The notes beneath the pieces are model-generated. The model was given only the letters and a program-made list of their open reading frames with translations. It was not told the DNA's origin and searched no databases. 64,000 nucleotides of DNA, taken from the NCBI GenBank assembly GCA_947650365.1, contig OX393555.1:83767995-83831994 (forward strand), in the 5' to 3' direction. The stretch comes from Chamaelirium japonicum. Its lineage: Eukaryota > Streptophyta > Magnoliopsida > Liliales > Melanthiaceae. Both the position numbers and the translations under genes were made by a program. Shown here piece by piece: positions 12,443-26,233 of the stretch (position 1 is the stretch's first letter; every line of letters starts with the position of its first letter).

Positions 12443-14137
12443 TCCATTCTATTTCATTCGTACGATCCATTCTAATTCATTCGGACGATCCATTCTAATT
12501 CATTCATACGATCCATTCTAATTCCTTCGTACGATCCATTCTAATTCATTCGTACGATCCATTCTAATTCATTCGCACGAGTCATTCTAATTCATGCATG
12601 CGATCCATTCTAATTCATTCATACGATCCATTCTAATTCATTCGTACGATCCATTCTAATTCATTCGCACAATCGATTCTAATTCATTCGTACGATCCAT
12701 TCTAATTCATTCGCACGATCCATTCTAATTCATTCGTACGATCCATTCTAATTCATTCGTACGATCCATTCTAATTCATTCGTACGATCCATTCTAATTC
12801 ATTCGTACTATCCATTCTAATTCCTTCGTACGATCCATTCTAATTCCTTCGTACGATCCATTCTAATTCATTCGTACGATCCATTCTAATTCATTCGTAC
12901 GATCCATTCTAATTCCTTCGTATAATCCATTCTAATTCATTCGTACGGTATGATTCATTCTAATTCATTCGTACGATTCATTCTAATTCCATCCATTCTA
13001 ATTCATTCGTACGATCCATTCTAATTCATTCGTACGATCCATTCTAATTCATTCGTACGATTCATTCTAATTCAATCCATTCTAATTCATTCGTACGATC
13101 CATTCTTACTCATTCGTACGATCCATTCTAATTCATTCGCACGAATGAATCCATTCTAATTCATTCGTATGATCCATTCTAATTCATTCGCATGAATGTA
13201 TCCATTCTAATTCATTCGTACGATCCATTCTATCTCATTCGTACAATCCAGTCTATTTCATTCGTACGATCTATTCTAATTCATTACTACGATCCATTCT
13301 TATTCATTCATATGATCCATTCTAATTCATTCGTACGATCCATTCTAATTCATTCGCACGATCCATTCTAATTCATTCATTCGATCCATTCTAATTCATT
13401 CGTACGATGTATTCTATTTCTTCGTACAATCCATTCTTACTCAATCGTATGATCCATTCTAATCCATTCGCACAATCTATTCTAATTCATTCGTACGATC
13501 AATTCTAATTCATTCATACGATCCATTCTAATTTATTCGCACGATCCATTCTAATTCATTCATACGATCCATTCTAATTCATTCATATGATCCATTCCAA
13601 TTCCTTCGTACGATCCATTCTATTTCATTCGTACGATCCATTCTAATTCATTCATACGATCCATTCGTATCCATTCTAATTCATTCATTCGATCCATTCT
13701 AATTCATTCGTACGATCCATTCTAATTCCTTCGTACGATCCATTCTAATTCATTCGTACGATCCATTCTAATTCATTCGCACGATCCATTCTAATTCATT
13801 CGCACGATCCATTCTAATTCATTCGTACAATCCATTCTAATTCATTCATACGATCCATTCTAATTTATTCGCACGATCCATTCTAATTCATTCATACGAT
13901 CCATTCTAATTCATTCATATGATCCATTCTAATTCCTTCGTACGATCCATTCTATTTCATTCATACGATCCATTCTAATTCATTCATACGATCCATTCGT
14001 ATCCATTCTAATTCATTCGTACGATCCATTCTAATTCCTTCGTACGATCTATTCTAATTCATTCGTACGATCCATTCTAATTCATTCGCACGATCCATTC
14101 TAATTCATTCATACGATCCATTCTAATTCATTCGTAG
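12443..14137 (-). repeat. R block
   Basis: Reverse units with CATTCGGACG near 12482, the CGGTATG variant at 12945, a reverse composite module (13040-13248), and a 332-bp local duplication. It ends at CGTAGGATCGTGCGAATG. Confidence 0.92.
13040..13248 (-). repeat. 208-bp composite module, copy (R)
   Basis: Exact reverse order of the module at 836-1043: 38-bp unit, CTTACTC unit, GCACGAATGAATCC, CGTATG, GCATGAATGTATCC, plain unit, CTATCTCATTCGTACAATCC. Confidence 0.83.
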
Positions 14138-14140
14138 GAT
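13480..14140 (-). repeat. Local tandem duplication, offset 332 bp
   Basis: The run from CATTCATACGATCC through ATATGATCC to the shortened unit CCATTCGTATCCATTC occurs at 13511-13670 and again at 13843-14002 (CCATTCGTAT at 13661 and 13993). Both copies are inherited by the downstream large duplicate (18075 and 18407), so this event is older. Confidence 0.82.
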
Positions 14141-14580
14141 CGTGCGAATGAATTAGAATGGATCGTGCGAATGAGTTAGAATGGATCCTATGAATGAATT
14201 AGAATGGATCGTGCGAATGAATTAGAATGGATCGTACGAATGAATTAGAATAGATTGTGCGAATGAATAAGAATAGATCATACTAATTCATTCGTACTAA
14301 TCCATTCTATTTCATTCGTACTATCTATTCTAATTCATTCGCACGATCCATTCTTACTCATTCGTACGATCCATTCTAATTCATTCGCACGATCCATTCT
14401 AATTCATTAATATGAATCGTATGAATGAAATAGAATGGATTCATGCGATCCATTCTAATTCATTCGCACGATCCATTCTAATTCATTCATACGATCCATT
14501 CTAATTGGATCGTATGAATGAATTAGAATGGATCGTGCGAATGAATTAGAATGGATCGTACAAATGAAATAGAATGGATT
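14138..14580. repeat. Switch complex: F-R-F-R-F
   Basis: F 14138-14281, R to 14414, a 30-bp F islet (GAATCGTATG to GGAT), R to 14505, and F to 14580, ending GGATTCTCACGAATG. Six switches in under 450 bp. The same pattern recurs at 18573-18993, shifted 4414 bp. Confidence 0.85.
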
Positions 14581-15512
14581 CTCACGAATGTATCCATTCT
14601 AATTCATTCATACGATCCATTCTATTTCATTCATACGATCCATTCTATTTCATTCGTACGATCCATTCTAATTCATTCGTACGATCCATTCTAATTCATT
14701 CATATGATTCATTCTAATTCAATCCATTCTAATTCATTCCATTCTAATTCAATTACACGATCCATTCGCATTCACTCAAACGATCCATTCTAATTCATTC
14801 ATACAATCCATTCTAATTCTTTTGCACGAATGTATCCATTCTAATTCATTCGTACGATCCATTCTAATTCATTTGTACGATCCATTCTAATTCATTCGCA
14901 CAATCCATTCTAATTCATTCACACTCATACGATCCATTCTAATTCATTCGCACGAATGTATCCTTTCTAATTCATTCGTACAATCCATTCTAAATCATTC
15001 GCACAATCTATTCTAATTCATTCGAACGATCCATTCTAATTCATTCGTACGATCCATTCTAATTCATTCGTACGATCCATTCTAATTCATTCGCACGATC
15101 CATTCTATTTCATTCGTACGATCCATTCTAATTCATTCGCACGAATGTATCCATTCCAATTCATTTTTACGATCCATTCTAATTCATTCGCACAATCTAG
15201 TCTAATTCATTCGTACGATCAATTCTAATTTATTCGCACGTATCCATTCTAATTCATTCATACGATCCATTCTATTTCATTCGTACGATCCATTCTTACT
15301 CATTCGTACGATCCATTCTAATTCATTCGTACGATCCATTCTAATTCATTCGTACGATCCATTCTAATTCATTCGCACAATCTATACGTTCCATTCTAAT
15401 TCATTCGTAAGATCCATTCTAATTCATTCGCACGATCCATTCTAATTCATTAATACGATCCAATCTAATTCATTCGTACGATCCATTCTAATTCATTCGT
15501 ACGATCCATTCA
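14581..15512 (-). repeat. R block
   Basis: Reverse units with GCATTCACTCAAACG near 14768, CACACTCATACG near 14927 and an aberrant CTATACGTTCC at about 15382. It ends at CATACGTGCAAAAG. Confidence 0.91.
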
Positions 15513-16115
15513 TACGTGCAAAAGAATTAGAATGGATTGTATGAATGAATTAGAATGGATCGTGCAAATGAAATAGAATGGATCGTATGAATGAATTAGA
15601 ATGGATCGTGCGAATGAATTAGAATGGATCGTACGAATGAATTAGAATTGATCGTACGAAAGAATTAGAATGGATCGTATGAATGAATTAGAATGGATCG
15701 TGCGAATGAATTAGAATGGATCGTACGAATGAATTAGAATGGATCGTGCGAATGAGTAAGAATGGATCGTACGAATGAATTAGAATGGATTGAATTAGAA
15801 TGAATCGTACGAATGAAATAGAATGGATCGTATGAATGAATTAGAATGGATCGTGCGAATGAATTAGAAAAGATCGTACAAATGAATTAGAATAGATTGT
15901 GCGAATGAATTAGAATGGATCGTGCGAATGAATTAGAATGGATCGTACGAAGGAATTAGAATGGATCGTATGAATGAATTAGAATGGATCATGCAAATGA
16001 ATTAGAATGGATCGTACGATTGAGTAAGAATGGATCGTACGAATGAAATAGAATGGATCGTATGAATGAATTAGAATGGATCGTATGAATGAATTAGAAT
16101 GGATACATTCGTGCG
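15513..16115 (+). repeat. F block
   Basis: Forward units. The seam between the two large duplicate copies falls here, near 15.92 kb. It ends at CATTCGTGCGAATCC, as at 12.44 kb. Confidence 0.91.
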
Positions 16116-18572
16116 AATCCATTCTATTTCATTCGTACGATCCATTCTAATTCATTCGGACGATCCATTCTAATTCATTCATACGATCCATTCTAATTCC
16201 TTCGTACGATCCATTCTAATTCATTCGTACGATCCATTCTAATTCATTCGCACGATCCATTCTAATTCATGCATGCGATCCATTCTAATTCATTCGTACG
16301 ATCCATTCTAATTCATTCGTACGATCCATTCTAATTCATTCGCACAATCGATTCTAATTCATTCGTACGATCCATTCTAATTCATTCGCACGATCCATTC
16401 TAATTCATTCGTACGATACATTCTAATTCATTCGCACAATCTATTCTAATTCATTCGTATGATCCATTCTAATTCATTCGTACGATCCATTCTAATTCAT
16501 TCGCACAATCTAATCTAATTTATTCGTACGATCCATTCTAATTCATTCATACGATCCATTCTAATTTATTCGCACGATCCATTCTAATTCATTCGTACGA
16601 TCCATTCTAATTCATTCGCACAATTTATTCTAATTCATTCGAACGATCCATTCTAATTCATTCGCACGATCCATTCTAATTCATTCATGCGATCCATTCT
16701 ATTTCATTCGTACGATCCATTCTAATTCATTCGTACGATCCATTCTAATTCCTTTGTATGATCCATTCTAATTCATTCGTACGGAATGATTCATTCTAAT
16801 TCATTCGTACGATTCATTCTAATTCAATCCATGCTAATTCATTTGTACGATCCATTCTAATTCATTAATACGATCCAATCTAATTCATTCATACGATCCA
16901 TTCTAATTCATTCGTACGATCCATTCTAATTCATTCGTACGATCCATTCTAATTCATTCGCACGATCCATTCTAATTCATGCATACGATCCATTCTAATT
17001 CATTCGTACGATCCATTCTAATTCATTCGTACGATCCATTCTAATTCATTCGCACAATCTATTCTAATTCATTCGTACGATCCATTCTAATTCATTCGCA
17101 CGATCTATTCTAATTCATTCATACGATCCATTCTATTTCATTCGTACGATCCATTCTTACTCATTCGTACGATCCATTCTAATTCATTTGCACGAAGGTA
17201 TCCATTCTAATTCATTCGTACTATCCATTCTAATTCCTTTGTACGATCCATTCTAATTCCTTCGTACGATCCATTCTAATTCATTCGTACGATCTATTCT
17301 AATTCATTCGTACGATCCATTCTAATTCCTTCGTATGATCCATTCTAATTCATTCGTACGGTATGATTCATTCTAATTCATTCGTACGATTCATTCTAAT
17401 TCCATCCATTCTAATTCATTCGTACGATCCATTCTAATTCATTCGTACGATCCATTCTAATTCATTCGTACGATTCATTCTTATTCAATCCATTCTAATT
17501 CATTCGTACGATCCATTCTTACTCATTCGTACGATCCATTCTAATTCATTCGCACGAATGAATCCATTCTAATTCATTCGTATGATCCATTCTAATTCAT
17601 TCGCATGAATGTATCCTTTCTAATTCATTCGTACGATCCATTCTATCTCATTCGTACAATCCAGTCTATTTCATTCGTACGATCCATTCTAATTCATTAC
17701 TACGATCCATTCTAATTCATTCATATGATCCATTCTAATTCATTCGTACGATCCATTCTAATTCTTTCGCACGATCCATTCTAATTTATTCATTCGATCC
17801 ATTCTAATTCATTCGTACGATCTATTCTATTTCATTCGTACAATCCATTCTTACTCAATCGTATGATCCATTCTAATCCATTCGCACAATCTATTCTAAT
17901 TCATTCGTACGATCCATTCTAATTCATTCATACGATCCATTCTAATTTATTCGCACGATCCATTCTAATTCATTCATACGATCCATTCTAATTCATTCAT
18001 ATGATCCATTCCAATTCCTTCGTACGATCCATTCTATTTCATTCGTACGATCCATTCTAATTCATTCATATGATCCATTCGTATCCATTCTAATTCATTC
18101 GTTCGATCCATTCTAATTCAATCGTACGATTCATTCTAATTCCTTCGTACGATCCATTCTAATTCATTCGTAAGATCCATTCTAATTCATTCGCACGATC
18201 CATTCTAATTCATTCGCTCGATCCATTCTAATTCATTCGTACAATCCATTCTAATTCATTCATACGATCCATTCTAATTTATTTGCACGATCCATTCTAA
18301 TTCATTCATACGATCCATTCTAATTCATTCATATGATCCATTCTAATTCCTTCGTACGATCTATTCTATTTCATTCGTACAATCCATTCTAATTCATTCA
18401 TACGATCCATTCGTATCCATTCTAATTCATTCGTACGATCCATTCTAATTCATTCGTACGATCCATTCTAATTCCTTCGTACGATCCATTCTAATTCATT
18501 CGTACGATCCATTCTAATTCATTCGCACGATCCATTCTAATTCATTCATACGATCCATTCTAATTCATTCCT
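16116..18572 (-). repeat. R block (longest R run)
   Basis: About 2.46 kb of uninterrupted reverse units. It contains the ~0.7-kb expansion unique to copy 2, the GAAGGTATCC string (about 17185-17270), the CGGTATG variant (17360) and a composite module. It ends CCTAGGATCGGGCG. Confidence 0.92.
17453..17661 (-). repeat. 208-bp composite module, copy (R)
   Basis: Counterpart of 13040-13248 shifted 4413 bp, sharing the private change CCAGTCTATTTC just after it and carrying GTATCCTTTC where the other has GTATCCATTC. Confidence 0.83.
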
Positions 18573-18993
18573 AGGATCGGGCGAATGAATTAGAATGGAT
18601 CGTATGAATGAATTAGAATGGATCGTGCGAATGAATTAGAATGGATCGTACGAATGAATTAGAATAGATTGTGCGAATGAATAAGAATAGATCATACTAA
18701 TTCACTCGTACTAATCCATTCTATTTCATTCGTACTATCCATTCTAATTCATTCGCACGATCCATTCTTACTCATTCGTACGATCCATTCTAATTCATTC
18801 GCACGATCCATTCTAATTCATTAATATGAATCGTATGAATGAAATAGAATGGATTCATGCGATCCATTCTAATTCATTCGCACGATCCATTCTAATTCAT
18901 TCATACGATCCATTCTAATTGGATCGTATGAATGAATTAGAATGGATCGTGCGAATGAATTAGAATGGATCGTACAAATGAAATAGAATGGAT
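18573..18993. repeat. Switch complex: F-R-F-R-F (copy)
   Basis: Same switches as 14138-14580: F to 18697, R to 18828, short F to 18855, R to 18920, F to 18993. One unit is missing from the first F part, and CACTCG replaces CATTCG near 18702. Confidence 0.85.
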
Positions 18994-19919
18994 TCGCACG
19001 AATGTATCCATTCTAATTCATTCATACGATCCATTCTATTTCATTCATACGATCCATTCTATTTCATTCGTACGATCCATTCTAATTCATTCGTACGATC
19101 CATTCTAATTCATTCGTACGATTCATTCTAATTCAATCCATTCTAATTCAATCCATTCTAATTCATTCCATTCTAATTCAATTGCACGATCCATTCGCAT
19201 TCACTCAAACGATCCATTCTAATTCATTCATACAATCCATTCTAATTCTTTTGCACGAATGTATCCATTCTAATTCATTCGTACGATCCATTCTAATTCA
19301 TTCGTACGATCCATTCTAATTCATTCGCATAATCCATTCTAATTCATTCACACTCATACGATCCATTCTAATTCATTCGCACGAATGTATCCTTTCTAAT
19401 TCATTCGTACGATCCATTCTAATTCATTCGCACAATCTATTCTAATTCATTCGAACGATCCATTCTAAGTCATTCGTACGATCCATTCTAATTCATTCGT
19501 ACGATCCATTCTAATTCATTCGCACGATCCATTCTATTTCATTCGTACGATCCATTCTAATTCATTCGCACGAATGTATCCATTCCTATTCATTTGTACG
19601 ATCCATTCTAATTCATTCGCACAATCTAGTCTAATTCATTCGTACGATCAATTCTAATTCATTCGCACGTATCCATTCTAATTCATTCATACGATCCATT
19701 CTATTTCATTCGTACGATCCATTCTTACTCATTCGTACGATCCATTCTAATTCATTCGTACGATCCATTCTAATTCATTCGCACAATCTATACGTTCCAT
19801 TCTAATTCATTCGTAAGATCCATTCTAATTCATTCGCACGATCCATTCTAATTCATTAATACGATCCAATCTAATTCATTCGTACGATCCATTCTAATTC
19901 ATTCGTACGATCCATTCAT
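18994..19919 (-). repeat. R block
   Basis: Reverse units matching 14581-15512, with 15 extra bases (an additional AATCCATTCTAATTC) near 19145 and one unit fewer near 19.7 kb. It ends at the CATACGTGCAAAAG switch. Confidence 0.91.
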
Positions 19920-22370
19920 ACGTGCAAAAGATTATAATGGATTGTATGAATGAATTAGAATGGATCGTGCAAATGAAATAGAATGGATCGTATGAATGAA
20001 TTAGAATGGATCGTGCGAATGAATTAGAATGGATCGTACGAATGAATTAGAATGGATCGTACGAATGAATTGGAATGGATCGTATTAATGAATTAGAATG
20101 GATCGTGCGAATGAATTAGAATAGATCGTACGAATGAATTAGAATGGATCGTGCGAATGAGTAAGAATGGATCGTACGAATGAATTAGAATGGATCGTAC
20201 GAATGAATTAGATTGGATCGTATGAATGAATTAGAATGGATCGTGCGAATGAATTAGAATGGATCGTACAAATGAATTAGAATAGATTGTGCGAATGAAT
20301 TAGAATGGATCGTGCGAATGAATTAGAATGGATCGTACGAAAGAATTAGAATAGATTGTGCGAATTAATTAGAATGGATCGTACGAATGGATTAGAATGG
20401 ATCGTACGAATGAATTAGAATGGATCGTATGAATGAATTAGAATGGATCGTGCGAATGAATTAGAATGGATCTTACGAATGAATTAGAATGGAACGTATA
20501 GATTGTGCGAATGAATTAGAATGGATCGTACGAATGAATTAGAATGGATCGTACGAATGAATTAGAATGGATCGTATGAATGAGTAAGAATGGATCGTAC
20601 GAATGAAATAGAATGGATCGTATGAATGAATTAGAATGGATACGTGCGAATGAATTAGAATTGATCGTACGAATGAATTAGAATAGATTGTGCGAATGAA
20701 TTAGAATGGATCGTACGAATGAATCGGAATGGATACATTCGTGCGAATGAATTAGAATGGATCGTACGAATGAAATAGAATGGATCGTGCGAATGAATTA
20801 GAATGGATCGTACGAATGAATTAGAATGGATCGTACGAATGACTTAGAATGGATCGTTCGAATGAATTAGAATAGATTGTGCGAATGAATTAGAATGGAT
20901 CGTATGAATGAATTAGAAAGGATACATTCGTGCGAATGAATTAGAATGGATACATTCGTGCAAAAGAATTAGAATGGATTGTATGAATGAATTAGAATGG
21001 ATCGTGCAAATGAATTAGAATGGATTGTACGAATGAATTAGAATGGATACATTCATGCGAATGAATTAGAATGGATCGTATGAATGAATTAGATTGGATC
21101 GTATGCATGAATTAGAATGGATCGTGCGAATGAATTAGAATGGATCGTACGAATGAATTAGAAAGGATATATTCATGCGAATGAATTAGAATAGATCTAT
21201 GAATGAATTAGATTGGATCGTATTAATGAATTAGAATGGATTGTGCGAATGAATTAGAATGGATCGTACGAATGAATTAGAATGGATACATTCGTGCGAA
21301 TGAATTAGAATGGATCGTATGAATGAATTAGAATTGATCGTACGAATGAATTAGAATGGATCATGCGAATGAATTAGAATGGATCGAGCGAATGAATTAG
21401 AATGGATATTACGAATGAAATAGAATGGATTGTACGAATGAGATAGAATGGATCGTACAAATGAATTAGAATGGATACATTCATGCGAATGAATTAGAAT
21501 GGATCATACGAATGAATTAGAATGGATTCATTCGTGCGAATGAATTAAAATGGATCGTACGAATGAGCAAGAATGGATCGTACGAATGAATTAGAATGGA
21601 TTGAATTAGAATGAATCGTACGAATGAATCGTACGAATGAATTAGAATGGATCGTACGAATGAATTACAATGGATTGAATTAGAATGAATCGTACGAATG
21701 AATTAGAATGAATCATACCGTACGAATGAATTAGAATGGATTATACGAAGGAATTAGAATGGATCGTACGAATGAATTAGAATGGATCGTACGAATGAGT
21801 AAGAATGGATCGTACGAATGACATAGAATGGATCGTTCGAATGAATTAGAATGGATCGTGCAAATGAATTAGAATGGATCGTACGAATGAATTAGAATGG
21901 ATCGTATGAATGAATTAGATTGGATCGTATTAATGAATTAGAATGGATCGTGCGAATGAATTAGAATGGATCGTACGAATGAATTAGAATGGTTCGTAAG
22001 AATGACTTAGAATGGATCGTTCGAATGAATTAGAATGGATCGTACAAAGGAATTAGAATGGATCGTACGAATGAATTAGAATGGATCGTACGAATGAATT
22101 AGAATGAATTAGAATGAATCGTACGAATGAATTAGAATGAATCATACCGTACGAATGAATTAGAATGGATCGTACGAATGAATTAGAATGGATCGTACGA
22201 ATGAATTAGATTGAATTAGAATGAATCGTACGAATGAATTAGAATGAATCATACCGTACGAATGAATTAGAATGGATCATACGAATGAAATAGAATGGAT
22301 CGTATGAATGAATTAGAATGGATCGTGCGAATGAATTAGAATGGATCGTACGAATAAAATAGAATGGATT
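19920..22370 (+). repeat. F block (longest F run)
   Basis: About 2.45 kb of forward units. The large duplication ends near 20.34 kb. Composite module copy at 21428-21635; ATACC variants near 21717, 22145 and 22253. It ends GGATTCGCACGAATG. Confidence 0.92.
21428..21635 (+). repeat. 208-bp composite module, copy (F)
   Basis: Same unit order as 836-1043, with GAGCAAG in place of GAGTAAG and a rearranged end where GAATCGTAC is doubled. Confidence 0.8.
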
Positions 22371-22751
22371 CGCACGAATGTATCCATTCTAATTCATTCG
22401 CACGATCCTTTCTTACTCATTCGTACGATCCATTCTAATTCATTCGTACGATCCATTCTAATTCATTCGTACGATCCATTCTAATTTAATCCATACGAAT
22501 GAATACGAATGGATTAGAATGGATCGTACGAATGAATTAGATTGGATCGTATTAATGAATTAGAATGGATCGTACGAATGAATTAGAATGGATACATTCA
22601 TGCGAATGAATTAGAATGGATCATACGAATGAATTAGAATGGATTCATTCGTGCGAATGAATTAGAATGGATCGTACGAATGAGTAAGAATGGATCATAC
22701 GAATGAATTAGAATGGATCGTATGAATGAATTAGAATGGATACATTCGTGC
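22371..22751. repeat. Short R then F
   Basis: R 22371-22494, then an irregular seam (TTTAATCCATACGAATGAA) into F 22495-22751. The F part holds a partial composite module (ACATTCATGC then GATTCATTCGTGC) and ends at CATTCGTGCGATCC. Confidence 0.87.
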
Positions 22752-23178
22752 GATCCATTCTATTTCATTCGCAGGATCCATTCTAATTCATTCGTACGAT
22801 CCATTCTAATTCATTCGTACGATCCATTCTAATTAATTCGCACAATCTATACGTTCCATTCTAATTCATTCGTAAGATCCATTCTAATTCATTCGTACGA
22901 TCCATTCTAATTCATTCGTACGATCCATTCTTACTCATTCGTACGATCCATTCTAATTCATTTGCACGAAGGTATCCATTCTACTTCATTCGTACTATCC
23001 ATTCTAATTCCTTCGTACGATCCATTCTAATTCCTTCGTACGATACATTCTAATTCATTCGTACGATCTATTCTAATTCATTCGTACGATCCATTCTAAT
23101 TCATTCGTACGATCCATTCTAATTCATTCGCACAATCCATTCTAATTCATTCGAACGATCCATTCTTACTCATTCATA
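22752..23178 (-). repeat. R block
   Basis: Reverse units with a second CTATACGTTCC near 22848 and the GAAGGTATCC / CTATCC / CCTTCG string at 22960-23045. It returns to F at CATTCATACGAATG. Confidence 0.91.
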
Positions 23179-24408
23179 CGAATGAATTAGAATGAATGGA
23201 TTGTTTGAGTGAATGCGAATGGATCGTGCGAATGAATTAGAATGGAATGAATTAGAATGGATTGAATTAGAATGAATCGTACGAATGAATTAGAATGGAT
23301 ACATTCGTGCGAATGAATTAGAATGGATCATATGAATGAATTAGAATGGATCGTACGAATGAAATAGAATGGATCGTATGAATGAATTAGAATGGATCGT
23401 GCGAATGAATTAGAATGGATCGTGCGAATGAATTAGAATGGATCGTGCGAATGAATTAGAATGGATCGTACGAATGAATTGGAATGGATACATTCATGCG
23501 AATGAAATAGAATAGATCGTATGAATGAATTAGAGTGGATACATTCGTACAAATGGATTAGAATGGATCGTACGAATGAATTAGAATCGATACATTCGTG
23601 CGAATGAATTAGAATGGATCGTATGAATGAATTAGATTGGATCGTATGAATGAATTAGAATGGATTGTATGAATTAGAATGGATACCTTCGTGCGAATGA
23701 ATTAGAATGGATCGTACAAATGAAATAGAATGGATTGTGTGAATGAATTAGAATGGATCGTGCGAATGAATTATAATGGATCGTATTATTGAATTAGAAT
23801 GGATCGTGCGAATGAATTAGAATGGATCGTACGAATGAGTAAGAATGGATCGTACGAATGAATTAGAATGAATCGTACGAATGAATTAGAATGGAATGTA
23901 CGAATGAATTAGAATGGATCGTAGAATGGATCGTATGAATGAATTAGATTGGATCGTACGAATGAGTAAGAATGGATCATACGAATGAATTAGAATGGAT
24001 CGTACGAATGAATTAGAATGGATCGTATGAATGGATTAGAATAGATTGTATGAATGAATTAGAATGGATCGTGCGAATGAATTAGAATGGATCGTACGAA
24101 TAAATTAGAATGGATCGTACGAATGAATTAGAATGGATACATTCGTGCAAAAGAATTAGAATGGATCGTATGAATGAAATAGAATAGATTGTGCGAATGA
24201 ATTACAATGGATCGTACGAATGAATTAGAATGGATCGTGCGAATGAATTAGAATGGATCGTATTAATGAATTAGAATGGATCGTGCGAATGAATTAGAAT
24301 GGATCGTACGAATGAGTAGGAATGGATCGTGCGAATGAATTAGAATGGATTGTACGAATGAATTAGAATGGATCGTACGAATGAATTAGAATGGATACAT
24401 TCGTGCGA
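23179..24408 (+). repeat. F block
   Basis: Forward units with GTTTGAGTGAATGCG near 23200. From 23541 onward it is the first copy of the 1.47-kb duplication shared with 28.31 kb. It ends at CATTCGTGCGAATC. Confidence 0.92.
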
Positions 24409-25008
24409 ATCTATTCTATTTCATTCGTAAGAATCGATTCTAATTCATTCGCACGATCCATTCTAATTCATTCATACGATCCATTCTAATTCATTCGTAC
24501 GATCCATTCTAATTCATTCGTACAATCTATTCTAATTCATTCGTAGGATCCATTCTAATTCATTCGCACGATCCATTATAATTCATTCATACGATCCATT
24601 CTATTTCATTCGTACGATCCATTCCTACTCATTCGTACGATCCATTCTAATTTATTTGCACGAAGGTATCCATTATAATTCATTCGTATGATCCATTCTA
24701 ATTCATTCGCATGAATGTATCCATTCTAATTCATTCGTACGATGCATTCTATCTCATTCGTACAATCCATTCTATTTCATTCGTACGATCCATTCTAATT
24801 CATTCGCACGATCCATTCTACTCATTCGTACGATCCATTCTAATTCATTCGCACGAATGAATCCATTCTAATTCATTCGTATGATCCATTCTAATTCATT
24901 CGTACAATCCATTCTATTTCATTCGTACGATCCATTCTTACTCATTCGTACGATCCATTCGTATCCATTCTAATTTATTCATACGATCTATTCTAATTCA
25001 TTCGTACG
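23541..25008. repeat. 1.47-kb dispersed duplication, copy 1
   Basis: Matches 28310-29792. Anchors: AAATGGATTAG 23551 and 28320; GAGTAGG 24314 and 29098; CTATTCTATTTC 24411 and 29195; CCTACTC 24624 and 29408; CCATTCGTAT 24955 and 29739. The offset is 4769, then 4784 after a 15-bp gain in copy 2. The F-to-R junction is included in both copies. Confidence 0.87.
24409..25005 (-). repeat. R block
   Basis: Reverse units with CGTAAGAATCG near 24430, a partial composite module (GCATGAATGTATCC then CTATCTC), and the shortened CCATTCGTATCC unit. It flips at CGTACG 25003-25008, flanked by a 32-bp palindrome. Confidence 0.91.
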
Positions 25009-25220
25009 AATGAATTAGAATGGATACGAATGGATCGTACGAATGAGTAAGAATGGATCGTACGAATGAAATAGAATGGATTGTACAAATGAATTAGAAT
25101 GGATCATACGAATGAATTAGAATGGATTCATTCGTGCGAATGAATTAGAATGGATCGTACGATTGAGTAGAATGGATCGTGCGAATGAATTAGAATGGAT
25201 CGTACGAATGAAATAGAATG

Positions 25221-25428
25221 GATTGTACGAATGAGATAGAATGGATCGTACGAATGAATTAGAATGGATATATTCATGCGAATGAATTAGAATGGATCAT
25301 ACGAATGAATTAGAATGGATTCATTCGTGCGAATGAATTAGAATGGATCGTACGAATGAGTAAGAATGGATCGTACGAATGAATTAGAATGGATTGAATT
25401 AGAATGAATCGTACGATTGAATTAGAAT
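25221..25428 (+). repeat. 208-bp composite module, copy (F)
   Basis: Same unit order as 836-1043, with ATATTCATGC in the first 28-bp unit and a GATTGAATTAG change after the 38-bp unit. Confidence 0.83.
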
Positions 25429-26233
25429 GGATCGTACGAATGAATTAGAATGGATCGTACGAATGAATTAGAATGGATTGAATTAGAATGAATCGTACGA
25501 ATGAATTAGAATGAATCATACCGTACGAATGAGATAGAATGGATCGTACGAATGAATTAGAATGGATACATTCACGCGAATGAATTAGAATGGATCATAC
25601 GAATGAATTAGAATGGATCCTACAAATGAAATAGAATGGATTGTACGAATGAGATAGAATGGATCGTATGAATGAATTAGAATGGATCGTGCGAATGAAT
25701 TAGAATGGATCGTGCGAATGAATTAGAATGGATCGTACGAATGAATTAGAATGGATCGTACGAATGAATTAGAATGGATCATGCGAATGAATTAGAATGG
25801 ATCGTGCGAATGAATTAGAATGGATAATATGAATGAATTTGAATGGATCATTTGAGTGAATGCGAATGGATCGTACGAATGAATTAGAAAAGATTAGATT
25901 GGATCGTATGCATGAATTAGAATGGATCGTGCGAATGAATTAGAATGGATCGTATGAATGAATTAGAAAGGATATATTCGTGCGAATGAATTAGAATAGA
26001 TCGTATGAATGAATTAGATTGGATCGTATTAATGAATTAGAATGGATTGTGCGAATGAATTAGAATGGATCGTACGAATGAATTAGAATGGATACATTCG
26101 TGCGAATGAATTAGAATGGATCGTATGAATGAATTAGAATCGATCGTACGAATAAATTAGAATGGATCATGCGAATGAATTAGAATGGATCGTGCGAATG
26201 AATTAGAATGGATCGTACGAATGAAATAGAAGG

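Larger units (their letters stand above)
12240..15920. repeat. Large tandem duplication, copy 1 (~3.68 kb)
   Basis: This stretch reappears directly downstream at 15.92-20.34 kb with every internal orientation switch kept in order. Anchors: GATCATGCAAATG at 12312 and 15987 (offset 3675); CATGCATG at 12593 and 16268; ACGGTATG near 12947 and 17360 (offset 4413); TACGTTCC at 15385 and 19791; CATACGTGCAAAAG at 15511 and 19917. The offset rises by about 738 bp between 12.79 and 12.95 kb because copy 2 is expanded there. Confidence 0.88.
15920..20340. repeat. Large tandem duplication, copy 2 (~4.4 kb)
   Basis: Second copy of 12.24-15.92 kb. The extra ~0.7 kb at about 16.47-17.20 kb looks like an internal duplication: the CATGCAT marker is present at 16268 and again at 16978. 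Elsewhere the copies differ by point changes, single-unit gains or losses, and a 15-bp gain near 19145. Confidence 0.86.
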
